The position numbers and the translations under genes were made by a program. The notes under the pieces are model-generated. The model saw nothing but the letters and a program-made list of their open reading frames with translations, did no database searches and was not told the origin of the DNA. Source: Adiantum capillus-veneris (Eukaryota; Streptophyta; Polypodiopsida; Polypodiales; Pteridaceae). From it: 64,000 bases of DNA. Below are positions 33,801 through 45,953 of the stretch, one piece after another. The stretch covers positions 83,243,838 through 83,307,837 of the forward strand of contig CM043953.1 of the NCBI GenBank assembly GCA_014529385.2. The letters are read 5' to 3'. Each line of letters opens with the position of its first letter. Position 1 is the stretch's first letter.

Positions 33801-34257
33801 TTAGTTCACAAAGGGGAGTAAGCCCAAAGCTTTGCGGAAAGCTTCAAGCTTCTCACGAGACAATGCCTTTGTGAAAAGATCTGCAAGGTTTGTCCTGTGT
33901 TGGCACATAAGCCAAGCTGATCTCTCCTGCTGAGAGCCTCTCCCTGACATAGTGGTAATGCACCTCAATGTGCTTTGTGCGAGCATGAAAAACTGGGTCC
34001 CTTGCAACTACCAATGCGCTTTGACTGTCAGCGTAGATAGTGTTGGCAGTGTCTTGTCCAACACCCAAATCAGCCATAAGGCGTCTGAGCCATACACACT
34101 CAACCGTAGCTGTGAAGACTGCCCTGTACTCAGCCTCACAACTCGAAGTGGCCACATTAGGTTGCTTCTTGCTCAACCATGATATACATGAACTACCAAG
34201 CATGAAACAAAAACCACTTGTGGACACTCACGTGTCAAAACAACCAACCGAATCTAA
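33801..34257 (-). pseudogene. Copia B RNase H C-terminal part
   Basis: Matches copia A RNase H: the conserved SSCEAEY, DSQSAL and KHIEVHYHYVRE motifs are readable. A one-base insertion near 33890 shifts the frame close to the end. At 34257 the CACTA-1 element begins; the rest of the gene resumes at 53855. Confidence 0.88.
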
Positions 34258-34402
34258 CACTACAAGAGGTACTTAATAGTAGCGACGCTCGTAGTGTGAC
34301 GCTCAAACATGGAAAACCACGGCGTCTCTATAGGCGTCGCTATGTTACAAGTAGCATAGCGACGCTCATAGCGACGCCGCCATGGCTAAAAAAATAACCG
34401 AG
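34258..34402. repeat. CACTA-1 left terminus and subterminal repeats
   Basis: The 13-bp terminal repeat is followed by several GCGACGCT-type motifs in both orientations, the presumed binding sites of the TNPA-like protein. It is cut at 34405/34406 by CACTA-2. Confidence 0.85.
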
Positions 34403-34592
34403 AGCCACTACAACAAGAAAGGGGTCTTCGACGCAGGTTTTGACGCACCCCGTCGAAAAAACCGTCGATATACGCGTCCCTACAAAAACGTCGCTATATG
34501 CGTCGATATACGCATCGAAAGGTAATATTATCTACACATATTTCAATGGGCTTAGCGACGCATATAGCGACGACCATAATAGAAAAAAAAAT

Positions 34593-34676
34593 CTTGGACA
34601 GAGGACAGGCATCCTGGCATGTGCCCATTGAAAAGATGGACACAGCCACAGCCAGACTGCCTGTCCTCTGCCCAAG
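34593..34676. repeat. 19-bp inverted repeat hairpin in CACTA-2
   Basis: CTTGGACAGAGGACAGGCA (34593-34611) pairs with 34658-34676 with a single mismatch, leaving a loop of about 46 bases. Role unknown. Confidence 0.75.
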
Positions 34677-34857
34677 AAAGCGAGCAGCACCAAAATCAAC
34701 CGTGCTCCCGCAGAAATTTCGGCAAAGTTCCCATCGTTTTTACATAAACTTTTCAAAAAAAAACATATCATGTATACGCCTCCTACATGCTATGCATGTA
34801 AGATCTCACATGAGATTTAAGGCCAATGAAAGAAATGAAATGAACTTTGTGCAAAAC

Positions 34858-35155
34858 CATAATCGTACCAACTTAAAACCATAACCATAACGAACTTAAT
34901 TTGTGCAAAACCATAACCAAATTAAAACCATAACCATATTGATCAAAACCATAATGCAGATAACCATAACCATAAACAAAACAATAACCATAAGCATAAC
35001 CAGAAAGTTAAACATAACCATAAACAAAACAATAACCATAACCATGTCTATACAAGAATAGGAGAAATAACCATGTCTATACAATGACAATGACAATAAC
35101 CATAACCATAAGGAAAACAATAACTGTCTGAACAATAACCATAACCATATATGTC
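34858..35155. repeat. AACCATA minisatellite
   Basis: About 300 bp of degenerate CCATAA/AACCATA units. It is a short-period tandem array, not a telomeric repeat, and gives spurious Tyr/Met/Val-rich open frames. Confidence 0.85.
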
Positions 35156-35314
35156 TATACAAAAAAGAGACACAGAAGCGTGTCTGTGTCCGTTAAACAC
35201 CCCTTGATCGCAATTGGATCAAGGGGTCAATAGTTGCTTTGCGTCTGGCCTGGAGGGGGGCATTTCATTGCCAGCCGGGAGAAGTTGCTCCCGCAACAAC
35301 CTGTTTAAGCCACA

Positions 35315-35898
35315 TTAAATTAAAAAGCTCTCCAAGCACGTCACTGTTGCAATCAAAAAATCTCTTTTGTAAATTATGTACCTAAACAAAGCAGTGACGT
35401 TTGCATCTGACCACTCGTACACTGACTGAACATTCAAAAACGTCAGACAAGTACGAAGCACAGATATTTTGGCGCCTTCATAGATTGGTTGACGTGCCAA
35501 CTTCCTCAACATGTCTTCAGGAGATAGGCGCACAGCTTTTGGTGCTGCTTCGTTAGCGTTCTCCTCGCTTGTCTGGAAGAAGGCATCCATCATCTCCTTC
35601 ATGCTGTGTCTTTTGTCTGTAAGCCCTTTTCTGCTTCCATCCTTGGCTCTATATTGGTCGCACCTTCACGCATAATCCTTTTTCTCTCTCTCTCAGATGT
35701 AGATGCTATGTTGCAAAAATCAATGCGCGTTCCGTAGGAGTCGTATCGTAGATTCTGTACAATTTCTCTAGCAAACTCTCTGTACTTGTGCACATGCTCA
35801 TTATATATCCTACGCTTGCACAGGATTTGATACTTGCAGAGCGTGCATGAGCATGCAATCTTTTCCTCCATGTTAGTTGATGACGTTGCCATATACAA
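35315..35898 (-). pseudogene. CACTA-2 truncated TNP2-like transposase N-terminus
   Basis: Two abutting open frames on the minus strand. The upstream one (from 35898) has CSCTLCKYQILCKRR, a Cys-rich segment like the transposase-associated domain. The next (from 35602) has KLARQPIYEGAKISVLRTC followed by EWSDANVTALFRYI, matching the 'PLYEGSK..S.L ... WSN.SF..LL' region that opens TNP2 transposases. The frame is lost after 35315 and the catalytic part is absent. CACTA-1 TNP2 has corresponding parts at 47479-48020, in the opposite direction. Confidence 0.65.
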
Positions 35899-35970
35899 TG
35901 ATTATGAATGTTGTTTTAATATATATACTCCTCACAATGTAAACTACCTCGCATTCTCTAGTCTTGCCTA

Positions 35971-36006
35971 ATCTCCGTACACCTCGGTCCAGAGGTGTAC
36001 GGAGAT
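35971..36006. repeat. Perfect 15-bp inverted repeat upstream of CACTA-2 TNP2
   Basis: ATCTCCGTACACCTC (35971-35985) and its exact complement (35992-36006) with a 6-base loop. The same hairpin, slightly diverged, lies upstream of the CACTA-1 TNP2 gene at 47263-47298. Confidence 0.85.
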
Positions 36007-36134
36007 CAGGACCACCAGGTTAAAATCTTGTCTTTATTGGTCAAATCCTATATGGGTAGACACATACGTGCACTCCCAGGTGTACATGGCAATGCATGTA
36101 GCGGGCAAAACCCCTTTGCCTCTTTTAGTTCCAT

Positions 36135-36713
<579 letters not shown>

Positions 36714-37369
36714 CGAACGAGCGACTGAGCTAGGGAGATCCAGACGCCCACGACTGCGGAGGACTACACAACATCGACAGAGGCTGCATCAGAGGATTCA
36801 GGTCACTTTGGCTCAACATGCACAACGCCCGGTCAGACTACTGACCATGGAGGAGATTGATGAGATTTGCCAGCGAGACAGATACTGGATCTCCTATGAT
36901 CTACCTATCCCAGCTATCTGTTTTAGTTGCTTAGTCCACACCCAGCAGTTTAGGATTCTTGTTACTCTGACTTTGTATCAGATCCACCACATTGTAACTT
37001 TCTGGTCTCATAGGTCACTTTGGCCTTTTGAAGACGTTAATATAACATTTCATTTCATTTCTCTCTTTAATTTCTCTTTCTTTAATTTTAATTTCCTACG
37101 CATACATTAATTCTCTCTCTCTCTCTCTAGTTTTAATTTCCTACGCATACATTTTTATCTCTCTCTCTTTAATTTCCTACACGCACACACACTTCTCTCT
37201 CTCTCTAGCTTTTTAATTTCTTATTTACACACACACACACACACATTTCTCTCTCTTTCTCTCTTTGATTTTTCTAGAGTCCTACCAAACACCGAGCAAG
37301 ATTTTTTGAGCAAAGCAAAAGCCAAGCGAGATACACAGATTAATGAGAGACATACATTTATTCCAGCTC

Positions 37370-37371
<2 letters not shown>
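36714..37371. other. CACTA-2 interior, unassigned
   Basis: A 100-codon open frame (36808-37110) starts MAQHAQRPVRLLTMEEIDEI but turns low-complexity after about 45 codons and matches nothing I recognise. 37080-37260 is a set of CT and CA tracts separated by repeated TTTTAATTTCCTACGCATAC-like units. Confidence 0.35.
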
Positions 37372-37457
<86 letters not shown>

Positions 37458-37469
37458 GGGGGGGGGGGA
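37372..37469. repeat. (GA)n followed by a G run
   Basis: About 37 GA units run into about 22 consecutive G, within CACTA-2. Confidence 0.9.
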
Positions 37470-37731
37470 GAAGAGAGTTGGTTGAAGGTTTACATATTTC
37501 TCTAAGACCTCATGCTAGTGTGGACCGCTATAGAGAGGGAGAGGAGAGATCTTAAGCAGATTGAGTTGTTTCTGTTGCAGCCTTTCCCAACATGCCGCAG
37601 GAGGAGATAGAGGTGGTCTTCAACCTCAGTTTCTGCTATGCCTTCATTGCCGAGACAAACTCCGTGAAGAAACGAAAATAAACGGCCATGCAAGGAACTT
37701 TGCCTAGCTGTCCACGTCGGCATGCACAACA

Positions 37732-37763
<32 letters not shown>

Positions 37764-37788
37764 AGGAAGATTGAAGGGATCTTGGGCG

Positions 37789-38165
37789 ATGGCGGTCTTT
37801 ACCTTTGTATGCCGACACGCGGACGGAACGTGGAGTGCGAAGGAGAACAGTGGAGACCTTGAGGGGTCAGCAGATTCCGCGTTCGAGCTCCAACGCCATC
37901 TTTCCAAGCTGGCATTCTCCTCTGCAGGCCGATCCGGTGGCATCTCCTCCTCCTTCTCGTACATAACGCCCTCTGCTACTGTTTTCCAGGTCATTGTTGG
38001 AGGTGGTGGTGGTGGAGGCTTCATTGGTGGCGGTGGTGGTGCTGGAGCTGTGCCAGCTGTGCAGCTGGTGGTGGAGCGGCTCCCGCCGTTGAGCAAAAGA
38101 AGGAAGAAGAAAAGAAAGAAGAAGAAGAAAGTGATGATGATATGGGCTTCTCTTTGTTTGACTAG
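37789..38165 (+). pseudogene. Acidic ribosomal protein P3 copy captured in CACTA-2, frameshifted
   Basis: Plant-specific P3 belongs to the stalk of the large cytosolic ribosomal subunit. From ATG 37789 the frame reads MAVFTFVCRHADGTWSAKE, then [17 protein letters not shown] and a Gly/Ala hinge, all P3-like. In another frame the end reads [13 protein letters not shown] before TAG 38163-38165, the diagnostic C-terminus of P-proteins. The ATG-to-stop distance (374 nt) is not a multiple of three, placing a frameshift in the hinge near 38030-38065. The expected length, about 125 codons, fits P3 (about 120). No intron is evident. It sits between the CACTA-2 ends on the strand opposite the TNP2 remnant, so I infer capture of a host gene or processed copy. 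Confidence 0.85.
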
Positions 38166-38256
38166 ATAAAGTGTAGCACAAGCTGGAGGATGTTCTATCC
38201 ATAGGTGAGCCAACAATGTTACTGTACTCTACAAGGAATTTAACGGTTTTGACATT

Positions 38257-38319
<63 letters not shown>

Positions 38320-40132
38320 TTGGGAAAATGATATTATTGAGCCTGCTTTAGATCCCTTTCACCCCGTTTTGAGGCAAGAACCAAGGCCTTTTCTATGGCC
38401 GGGTTCACATACGACAGAGGAAAATAGGCTCCAAATTTTAATCGGCAACTTGTGAGGTTTACACATCGCGGTGAAAGATGTATAAGAAGATTTAACGTGC
38501 TCAAATGGTCACACAAACTATACGTTGCATATGTGGACAGGAGAGCGTTCGAATCCTTGCTAGCAAGTTGCACTCAGCTCTTTGAGTGAAGCCTCGCATT
38601 TCCCAAGGGGGTGGTCCAGAAGAAGTTGGGGAAGGGTGGAAGATTTTGCCTCCACTCATGGCAATCCATGTTGCATCCCAACATATTTTTCTTCCTTCCA
38701 TTGCTCCATTTGAACCCCGTTCTATATAGAATTGAACTTTCAACTAAAAATGTTGAAAATTGAATCATTGTCTCAAACCTTTGAGGGGGTCAAATTCACA
38801 CTTTCACACCTTTCAAATAAAGTGAGCCTACCTTTTCAAAGCCCTAGGTTGTAGCAATTGCTGGAGTTGGTTGGGCGTCATGCTGACAATAATGTCAACA
38901 TGGAAAGGGACGTGCGCGGTGACCTAGGCATGGGCACCCATGGATTACCAAACTTAGACAAAATACAAGGTCATTATTTACTCAAAGGAGTTTAATATAG
39001 AGCGAATGCAAAGTATTATCCTACAACTTTGAGAATGGTCTATCTAGGTCTATCAATCTTGCTCCAATTTTGAGGATGATGTATCTAGCTTGACATTTTT
39101 CCTATTCTTCTTCGTATAGAGTTCTTGTAGGTACAAAGTTCTCTTGAGCTAGAAATTATATGGCAATTAGAGTTTTCACTTGCATCAACACAATGTACTA
39201 CGATCACCATTGTAACTTCACACATACCTTGGGTATTGAGAAGATTGTAATAAGAATGCGCACATCACAAAGGACCAAAATGCCTCCTTTGTTCTAACAA
39301 TCCCTCACCCGCACACTATAAATGTTTCTTGCACTCTCTCTTCATCGCATCATTCCTTATTAGAACATCCATCTTGTTGTGCTTGAGAGTTGAATCTTGC
39401 ATCTGTCTATTCGGTTTATATATCGCTCAAATTAAAAATCTTGCTCGAGGTTTGGGATTCCTCGCAATGGTTTTGAGAGGTAGTTTTTTGGGTGATATGT
39501 CCTTATGGGTATTAACTTTTGTCCCAAAGATTCTTGTGCGGTAGTGTTTTGTTTGTTGCGCTCTCCATTTTGATTTGTAGATGCACTACACCTTTTTGAT
39601 TAATTTCAATGTTGATGGAAGGTTTTTGGCATGTGTTAGTGATAGAACAATTTAAAATTGATTTTTATAGGTAAAGAAACTATGTAAGGAGTGTTTCTAA
39701 CCAATAAAAGTCCAAGATATGTACAACTAATATATTGCACAAGGATATAAAAAAACATTGTAAGTTTTGTAAAGTTTATGGTTTGCTTAATTTTGTGTCA
39801 AAAAAAATTATAAGTTTTGCAAGGTTTATGGTTTGCACAAGGGGGGGGAGAGTTTCAACCAAGATCTGAGCGCGCGCGTTGCAGGAAAAAATGGCCCCTG
39901 CGCGCGGGTTTTCCTTTTCTTTTCCTCAATTTTTTTTTGCATCGAAATGTGCGTCGATATACTCGTTGTAATGTCCGTCGATATACGCGTGGAAAAGCAT
40001 GCCTTGCCATGCGTATTTCCACGCGCATATCGACGGCTATTCCGACATATATATCGACGGGATGAAAGTACGTTGATATCCGCATGGAAAGGTATGGCCA
40101 TCGATATATACTGCGTTGATATCTTGATGTTA
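38166..40132. other. CACTA-2 interior, right part, no gene seen
   Basis: A (GA)n array lies at 38262-38316. The rest is AT-rich, with short open frames lacking domains on both strands. From about 39940 the CGTCGATATACGCG subterminal repeats begin, including a local inverted pair CGTGGAAAAGCATGCC/GGCATGCGTATTTCCACGCG-like at 39988-40025. Confidence 0.5.
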
Positions 40133-40142
40133 TGTTGTAGTG

Positions 40143-40204
40143 AGCGTCCAAAAACTCAGGTCTCAGATCTGAGTTTTCGACGCACGCTCAAGCAAGCAAG
40201 GTAA

Positions 40205-40243
<39 letters not shown>

Positions 40244-40377
40244 CTCCACACACACACACACACACACAAGGAGAGGAAGGAGAGCCAGGTATGCTCCTTC
40301 CCTCTCCTCACTCTCATGTTCCCTTCCCCTCTTTCTCTCTCCCTCTCTCTCTCTCTCTCACACACACACATTGTGTT

Positions 40378-40420
<43 letters not shown>

Positions 40421-40557
40421 ACAAGCATAAACAAAAAATGCACACACACATGCATAAACAAAGAATGCACACACACATTGAGAGAGGAAAAGAGAGAGAG
40501 AGCATGCATAAACCAAAAACGCACCCACATGTGCATAAACAAAGAATGCACACACAC

Positions 40558-40592
<35 letters not shown>

Positions 40593-40844
40593 AAGAAGAA
40601 GAAGAGAGTCTTAACATCGTAGGAAACTATCCCAAGAGACCTTAAAGATTTAGTCGACAGGAGTTGAACTCAAGACCCGTTATTCATGAGGGAAATGGCA
40701 TAACCAATCTATCACACTTCGGTGATAGAAAAGTTATACCATTTTTCTCCTTTTTTTATTGGCGTGCACACAAGAGGAAAATGGCATAACCAATCTACCA
40801 CACTTGGGTGATAGAAAGGTTATACCATTTTTCTCTTTTTATTG

Positions 40845-40882
<38 letters not shown>

Positions 40883-41691
40883 GAAGAAGAGAGTTTTAAC
40901 GTCGTCGTAGGAAACTATCCAAAAGAAGTTAAAGATTATGTTAAATGTAAACTTACGTTAAATTAGATTTAGGTTTATTTAAGTTAAATTAGATTAGATT
41001 TAGGTTTATTTTTAGTTAGATTTACGTTTGATTAGACTTAGGTTTATTTACGTTAGATTTAGATTTACGTTATATTAGATTAGATTTAAGTTTGTTTACG
41101 TTATTTACCTGTTATTGAAGAGGGAATTGGCATAACCAATCTACCACACTTGGGTGATAGAAAGGTTATACCATTTTCTTCTTTTTATCGTTTAAGATAA
41201 AGTTAGATTTAGATTTTCGTGTAGGCGCAACTCAGAGAGTTGCCGACACTTGGAAGAAATGGCAAGAAAATTTTCTGCGCTCACAGCCTCGACTGTCCAT
41301 GCGGACCAGCAATTGTGCGTGCATGTTCAACTGCTGCTACCATACAATAAGCCATCATGTTCAGCTAACGGAAGAGCAAATTAAGCCTACACAGAACTTA
41401 GTGATGCAAGATGACGATTCCAAGGGTCACACACACACACACACACACACACACACCACATCCCGTCAAATCTAGAGTAAGAATTAAGTGCCTTGAGCAG
41501 ACATCAGTTACATTGCAAGAATGGCGTACCTGCATGCTACAAACAAAGATCTACTGTGAAAAGATGTTAAGATGTTGTGAAATGCTACAGCTAGAGAAGA
41601 GGCAAAGGATTTTGTCCACTACATGCAGTATCATGTAGACGTGGGTGTGTAGATTTCTTCTACCCACAAATATAGGCATTGACCAATAAAG
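40143..41691. other. CACTA-1 segment with microsatellites and SINE-like relics
   Basis: No gene. (CT)n at 40206-40240, (CA)n at 40248-40268, (GA)n at 40381-40418 and 40561-40588, (CA)n at 40850-40880 and 41431-41455. 40940-41110 is an AT-rich degenerate tandem array with TTAGATTTAGGTTTA-like units. Three copies of a GGCATAACCAATCTA(T/C)CACACTT block lie at about 40697, 40784 and 41129. Ends at TAAAG, the target site of copia C. Confidence 0.6.
40660..40745 (-). ncRNA. tRNA-derived SINE relic
   Basis: On the minus strand, TAGATTGGTTATG (A-box-like, near 40711) is followed by GGTCTTGAGTTCAACTCC (B-box-like, 40677-40660) at tRNA-like spacing. The A-box block recurs without a B box at about 40784 and 41129. 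Degenerate. Confidence 0.4.
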
Positions 41692-41883
41692 TGAAGGAGT
41701 ACGAGCGAAAGTGCGACGCAAGAGAGAGTGCGAGAAGAAGAGCACGACGATATGGTGAACTCGCTCTACTGTAATGTGTAGAGCATAGTGAGTTCTTATT
41801 AGGTTTTTACAAAAGAATATGTGTACATACCTGGCGGCCCGCCCACTTACCTGGGCGACCACATTGGGCTTTATACCCCAACA
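41692..41883 (-). repeat. Copia C 3' LTR
   Basis: TGAAGGAGTA to CCCCAACA on the plus strand; short for a copia LTR. Confidence 0.92.
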
Positions 41884-41972
41884 ACCTCCCACTTAAAGTC
41901 CAATGTGGTACTTTAAGTGTGAGAGAAGCTACTATACAAGCTAATATACAAGAGATGTAGAGAAGTGATGTA

Positions 41973-44900
41973 CTACCCTACACCTAACTGCTTGCGAAAA
42001 TGCACAAAGCTCTCTGAGGGAAGTCCTTTTGTAAGTAGATCAGCAGGATTTTCTGTGGTGTGAACTTTGACAAGCTGAAGTTGCTTATCCTCGAGCATTT
42101 CCCTGATGAAATGATACTTCACATCCACATGCTTTGTCTTTGAGTGATAAACTGGATTGCGAGCCAATTGTATAGCACTTTGACTATCACAATATAACAC
42201 AGACATCTCTTCTTTGATTCCCAAATCTGTTACTAGTCGATTAAGCCAAATTGATTCTTTGCATGCCTCTGATGCTGCAACATATTCAGCCTCTATAGTA
42301 GACTGAGTAACACAATCTTGTAATCTAGAACGCCATGATACTGCTCCACCAGCCAATGTAAAGACATACCCTGACGTAGACCTTCGGTTGTCTAAGTCAC
42401 CTGCATAATCTGAGTCTGTAAAACCCTTTACACTTAGCTCTTGACTCCCATAGCATATACGCATACTCTTTGTATCTTTCAGGTATCTAAATATTCCTTT
42501 CACTGCCTCCCAATGTTTCTTTCCTGGGTTTGACATGTATCGACTTACTACTCCCACTGAAAATGCAATGTCTGGGTGAGTAGCAATCATTGCATACATC
42601 AAACTACCCACTGCAGACGCATATGGAATCTTATCCATTTCAGCCTGTTCTTTCTCAGAAACAGGACAATCTTGTTTGCTAAGTTTCACATATGGTGGCA
42701 ATGGAACACTCAGTGCCTTTCCCTTCTCCATATTGAAACGTTGCAAAACCTTGTCAATATACTCTGTTTGAGATAACCAAATCAACTTCTTTGATCTGTC
42801 TCTCTCAATGCGCATACCAAGTATATGACTTGCCTCACCCATGTCTTTCATGTCAAACAATTTTGCCATCTTTGACTTCAAAGCTGAAATTTCTTCCAAG
42901 TGCTTGCCAGCAATCAACATGTCATCCACATACAAAATAAGGATCAGCCAACTGCCATCCTTAGCCTTCTTTGTATATAGACAGTGATCGAACTTACTAC
43001 GTTTGTAGCCTTGAGAAAGCATAAACTTGTGGAATTTATGGTACCATGCCCTCGGTGGTTGTTTTAAGCCATAAAGACTCTTTAACAACTGGCATACCCA
43101 ATCTTCCTTGCCTTTCTCAACAAACCCTTCTGGCTGCTGCATGTAAATTTCCACATCTAAATCACCATGCAAGAACGTTGTCTTGACATCCATTTGGTGC
43201 AACACCAAATCTAATATGGCAACCAATGCAAGAAAGCATCTCAATGTAGTCATCTTGACCACCGGAGAGAAGACTTCATCAAAGTCAATGCCTTGTTCTT
43301 GCTTAAAGCCCTTGGAAACAAGCCTTGCTTTGTACTTTGGCTGACTATCATGAGCGGTGATCTTATACCTGTAAACCCATTTACAGGGTAGAGCCTTTTT
43401 GCCCCGTGGTAATTTAACTAGCTTCCATGTCTGGTTTTTATGCAGAGCTGTCATCTCTGACTGCATGGCCAATTGCCAATTCCCGGAGTCCTTCATTTGC
43501 ACTGCTTCCTTGTAACATGAAGGCTCATTGCAATCAATCAACATGACATAGTTCATAGATGGAACAAACCTATCAGGAGGTCTCGTGACACGTCCAGATC
43601 TACGCACAATAGGTGGCTCAGGCTTAGCCACAACCTGTGGTTCCACTCTATCCTGTCCTTGCTCCTCTTGAGCCCTGACATTTTGTCTTGCACGTGCAGG
43701 TCCATCTTCTTGGAAGACAACTCTTCTAATCTCCTCAACCCTCTCTGGTTTAGAATGATATTTGGATTCATGAAAGTGAACATCATTGCTGCGGACAACC
43801 TTTCTGGATTTGGGATCCCAAAGTCTGTACCCCATCTCACCAGAATTACCATAGCCTAGAAAGATGCACTTTCTACTCTTTGGCTCAAGTTTGTTCCTAA
43901 ATTCCTTTGGAACGTGAGTATATGCCTCACAGCCAAAGACTCTGAGATGTTTGTATGAGGGCATTTTGCCTGACCATACCATCTCTGGCACTGAATCCTT
44001 CTGCAAAACCTTGCTAGGAGATCTATTTACAAGATGAACAGCTGTTGATACAGCTTCAGCCCAAAACCCATTTGGCAGTTGTGCATTAGACAACATACTT
44101 CTGACCTTCTCTTGTATGGTCCTATTCATCCTCTCAGCAACACCATTTTGAGGAGGATTGTAAGGAGCAATAAGTTCACGTTTTATACCTTTTGACTCAC
44201 AAAAGTCCTGAAAGGCCTTTGAAACATACTCTCCACCATTGTCAGTGCGTAAGCATTTAAGCTTCTTGCCACTCTGATTCTCCACAAGTGTCACAAACGT
44301 TTTGAAAACACTAAACGCTTCATCCTTGTGCTTGAGAAAGTAAACCCATACTTTCCTCGAGTAATCATTTATAAATGTCATAAAGTAAGAAGCTCCCCCT
44401 AGAGATAGGTTAGGCATAGGTCCACACAAATCACTATGAACAAGTGCCAACTGTGTATCTCTTCTACTGCTTCTATGCTTATGTGGCTGCTGTGTTTGCT
44501 TACCATACAGACAATGTTCACAGAATTCAAAATCATTAAATGAAAAGCCAGGAAAATAACCAGAACGAGACAAGATTTCCATTCCCTTCTTGGACATATG
44601 TCCTAACCGGCTATGCCACAAAGAAACGTTCGGCTTCTCGGTTACATTGATTACATTTTTAGAGACATTTGATACATAAATCATGTAAAGTCCTCCAGAC
44701 TTTACTCCATTTGCTACTGTCATAGAACCCTTGGATATCTTCCACATGGTCTGTCCAAAAGCGGTGACGTAGCCAGCATCATCAAGTAAACCTGTGTTGA
44801 TCAAGCTCTTTGTAATTGCGGGAACATGTCTCACATTCTTCAGCGTGAAAGAAGAGCCATTCTGAAACTTCAATTGAACATCTCCAACACCTAAGATCTC

Positions 44901-45953
44901 ACATGTCTGCCCATTGCCTAGCCGAACATGATCGTTAGTGGTCACATAAGAGGTAAACCACTCCTTGTTTGGAGACACATGAAGTGATGCCCCTGAGTCT
45001 ATAATCCAGTCACTCAGTGCATTTCCATGAGATTCTGTAAGAAGAGCTGAGTCCATTGTATTCTTCAAGAAGTAGATGTCTCCTGACACTAGACTGTCAT
45101 CCTCTGCAACAGTGCTTGTCACATTTATTTCTTGAATCTTCACTGAGGACTTGTTCTTCTCACCATGGTCTTCAGATTTCTCTTTGCCTTTTTCTGCTTT
45201 CCAATCTCTGCAGTCTCTTTTCATGTGACCCTTCTTGCCACAATGGTAGCAGTCTATGTCACTCTTGCCTTTAGCACTGCGAGACTTGCTACGAGACTGA
45301 TTCCTCTTTCCACCTTTGTACTTTTCTTTGGTCCTTCCCCTGACAACTAAGGCTGTTCCTTTGCCTTTGTCCATTGTCTTTCTATTGGTTTCTTCAGTAA
45401 GCAGACTTCCTTCTACACTTGCTATGTTCAAACCATCTGGAGGTGCAGAATTACTCAAAGCTGTGAGAAAAGTGTCCCAACTTTCCGGCAATGTGATCAA
45501 CAGGAACATAGCTCTAACAGGTTCATCAAACGTGACACCTTGAGCTGACGACTGACTGTAGATGGTGTTGAATTCATTCAGATGATTGGACATAGGTGTC
45601 CCTTCTTTCATCTTCAAGTCAACAAGCTTCATAAGCCAGTATACCTGTGAAGCTGCACTCTGCTTCTCATAAAGATCACTCAGCTTTAACCATGCTTGAT
45701 AAGCCGACATCTCGTCTGCTACATTGAAGTAAACGCTTTCTGCCAAAGTCAGCATAATGGTAGAAAGTGCCAATTCATCCATTTCGCTCCATTCATCTTC
45801 GTCCATATCTTCTGGTTTTATCCCCTTGAGCTTTATAGGTTTTATCTGCTTCTTTTGTACCAACACGTGCCAAATCTGCTACTTCCACAATGGGAAATTG
45901 GTTCCATCCAGCTTCTTGATATTGTAAAGAGAAGTGTCTTGTGATCCAGCCAT
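41973..45953 (-). pseudogene. Copia C gag-pol polyprotein with one premature stop
   Basis: Start ATG 45953 (MAGSQDTSLYNIKKLDGTNF), stop near 41973, about 1,326 codons. The only break I see is TAG at 45879-45881, about 25 codons from the start, where related proteins have Trp; an internal Met downstream leaves 1,297 open codons. Domains in order: Gag UBN2-like helices, zinc knuckle CYHCGKKGHMKRDC, protease WIIDSGASLHVSP, integrase zinc site (HSRLGH, CEHCLYGK), core with VHSDLCGPM, LRTDNGGEY and NGVAERMN, reverse transcriptase with LYVDDMLIAG, RNase H with TDSDYAGD, STIEAEYVAASEA and DSQSAI. It belongs to a different copia lineage from A, B and D. All catalytic residues are present. Confidence 0.93.

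Noticed and set aside
40940-41110. TTTAGG-like repeats as interstitial telomere
   Set aside because: Units are irregular (TTAGATTTAGGTTTA) and do not form TTTAGGG arrays; better described as an AT-rich degenerate tandem repeat.
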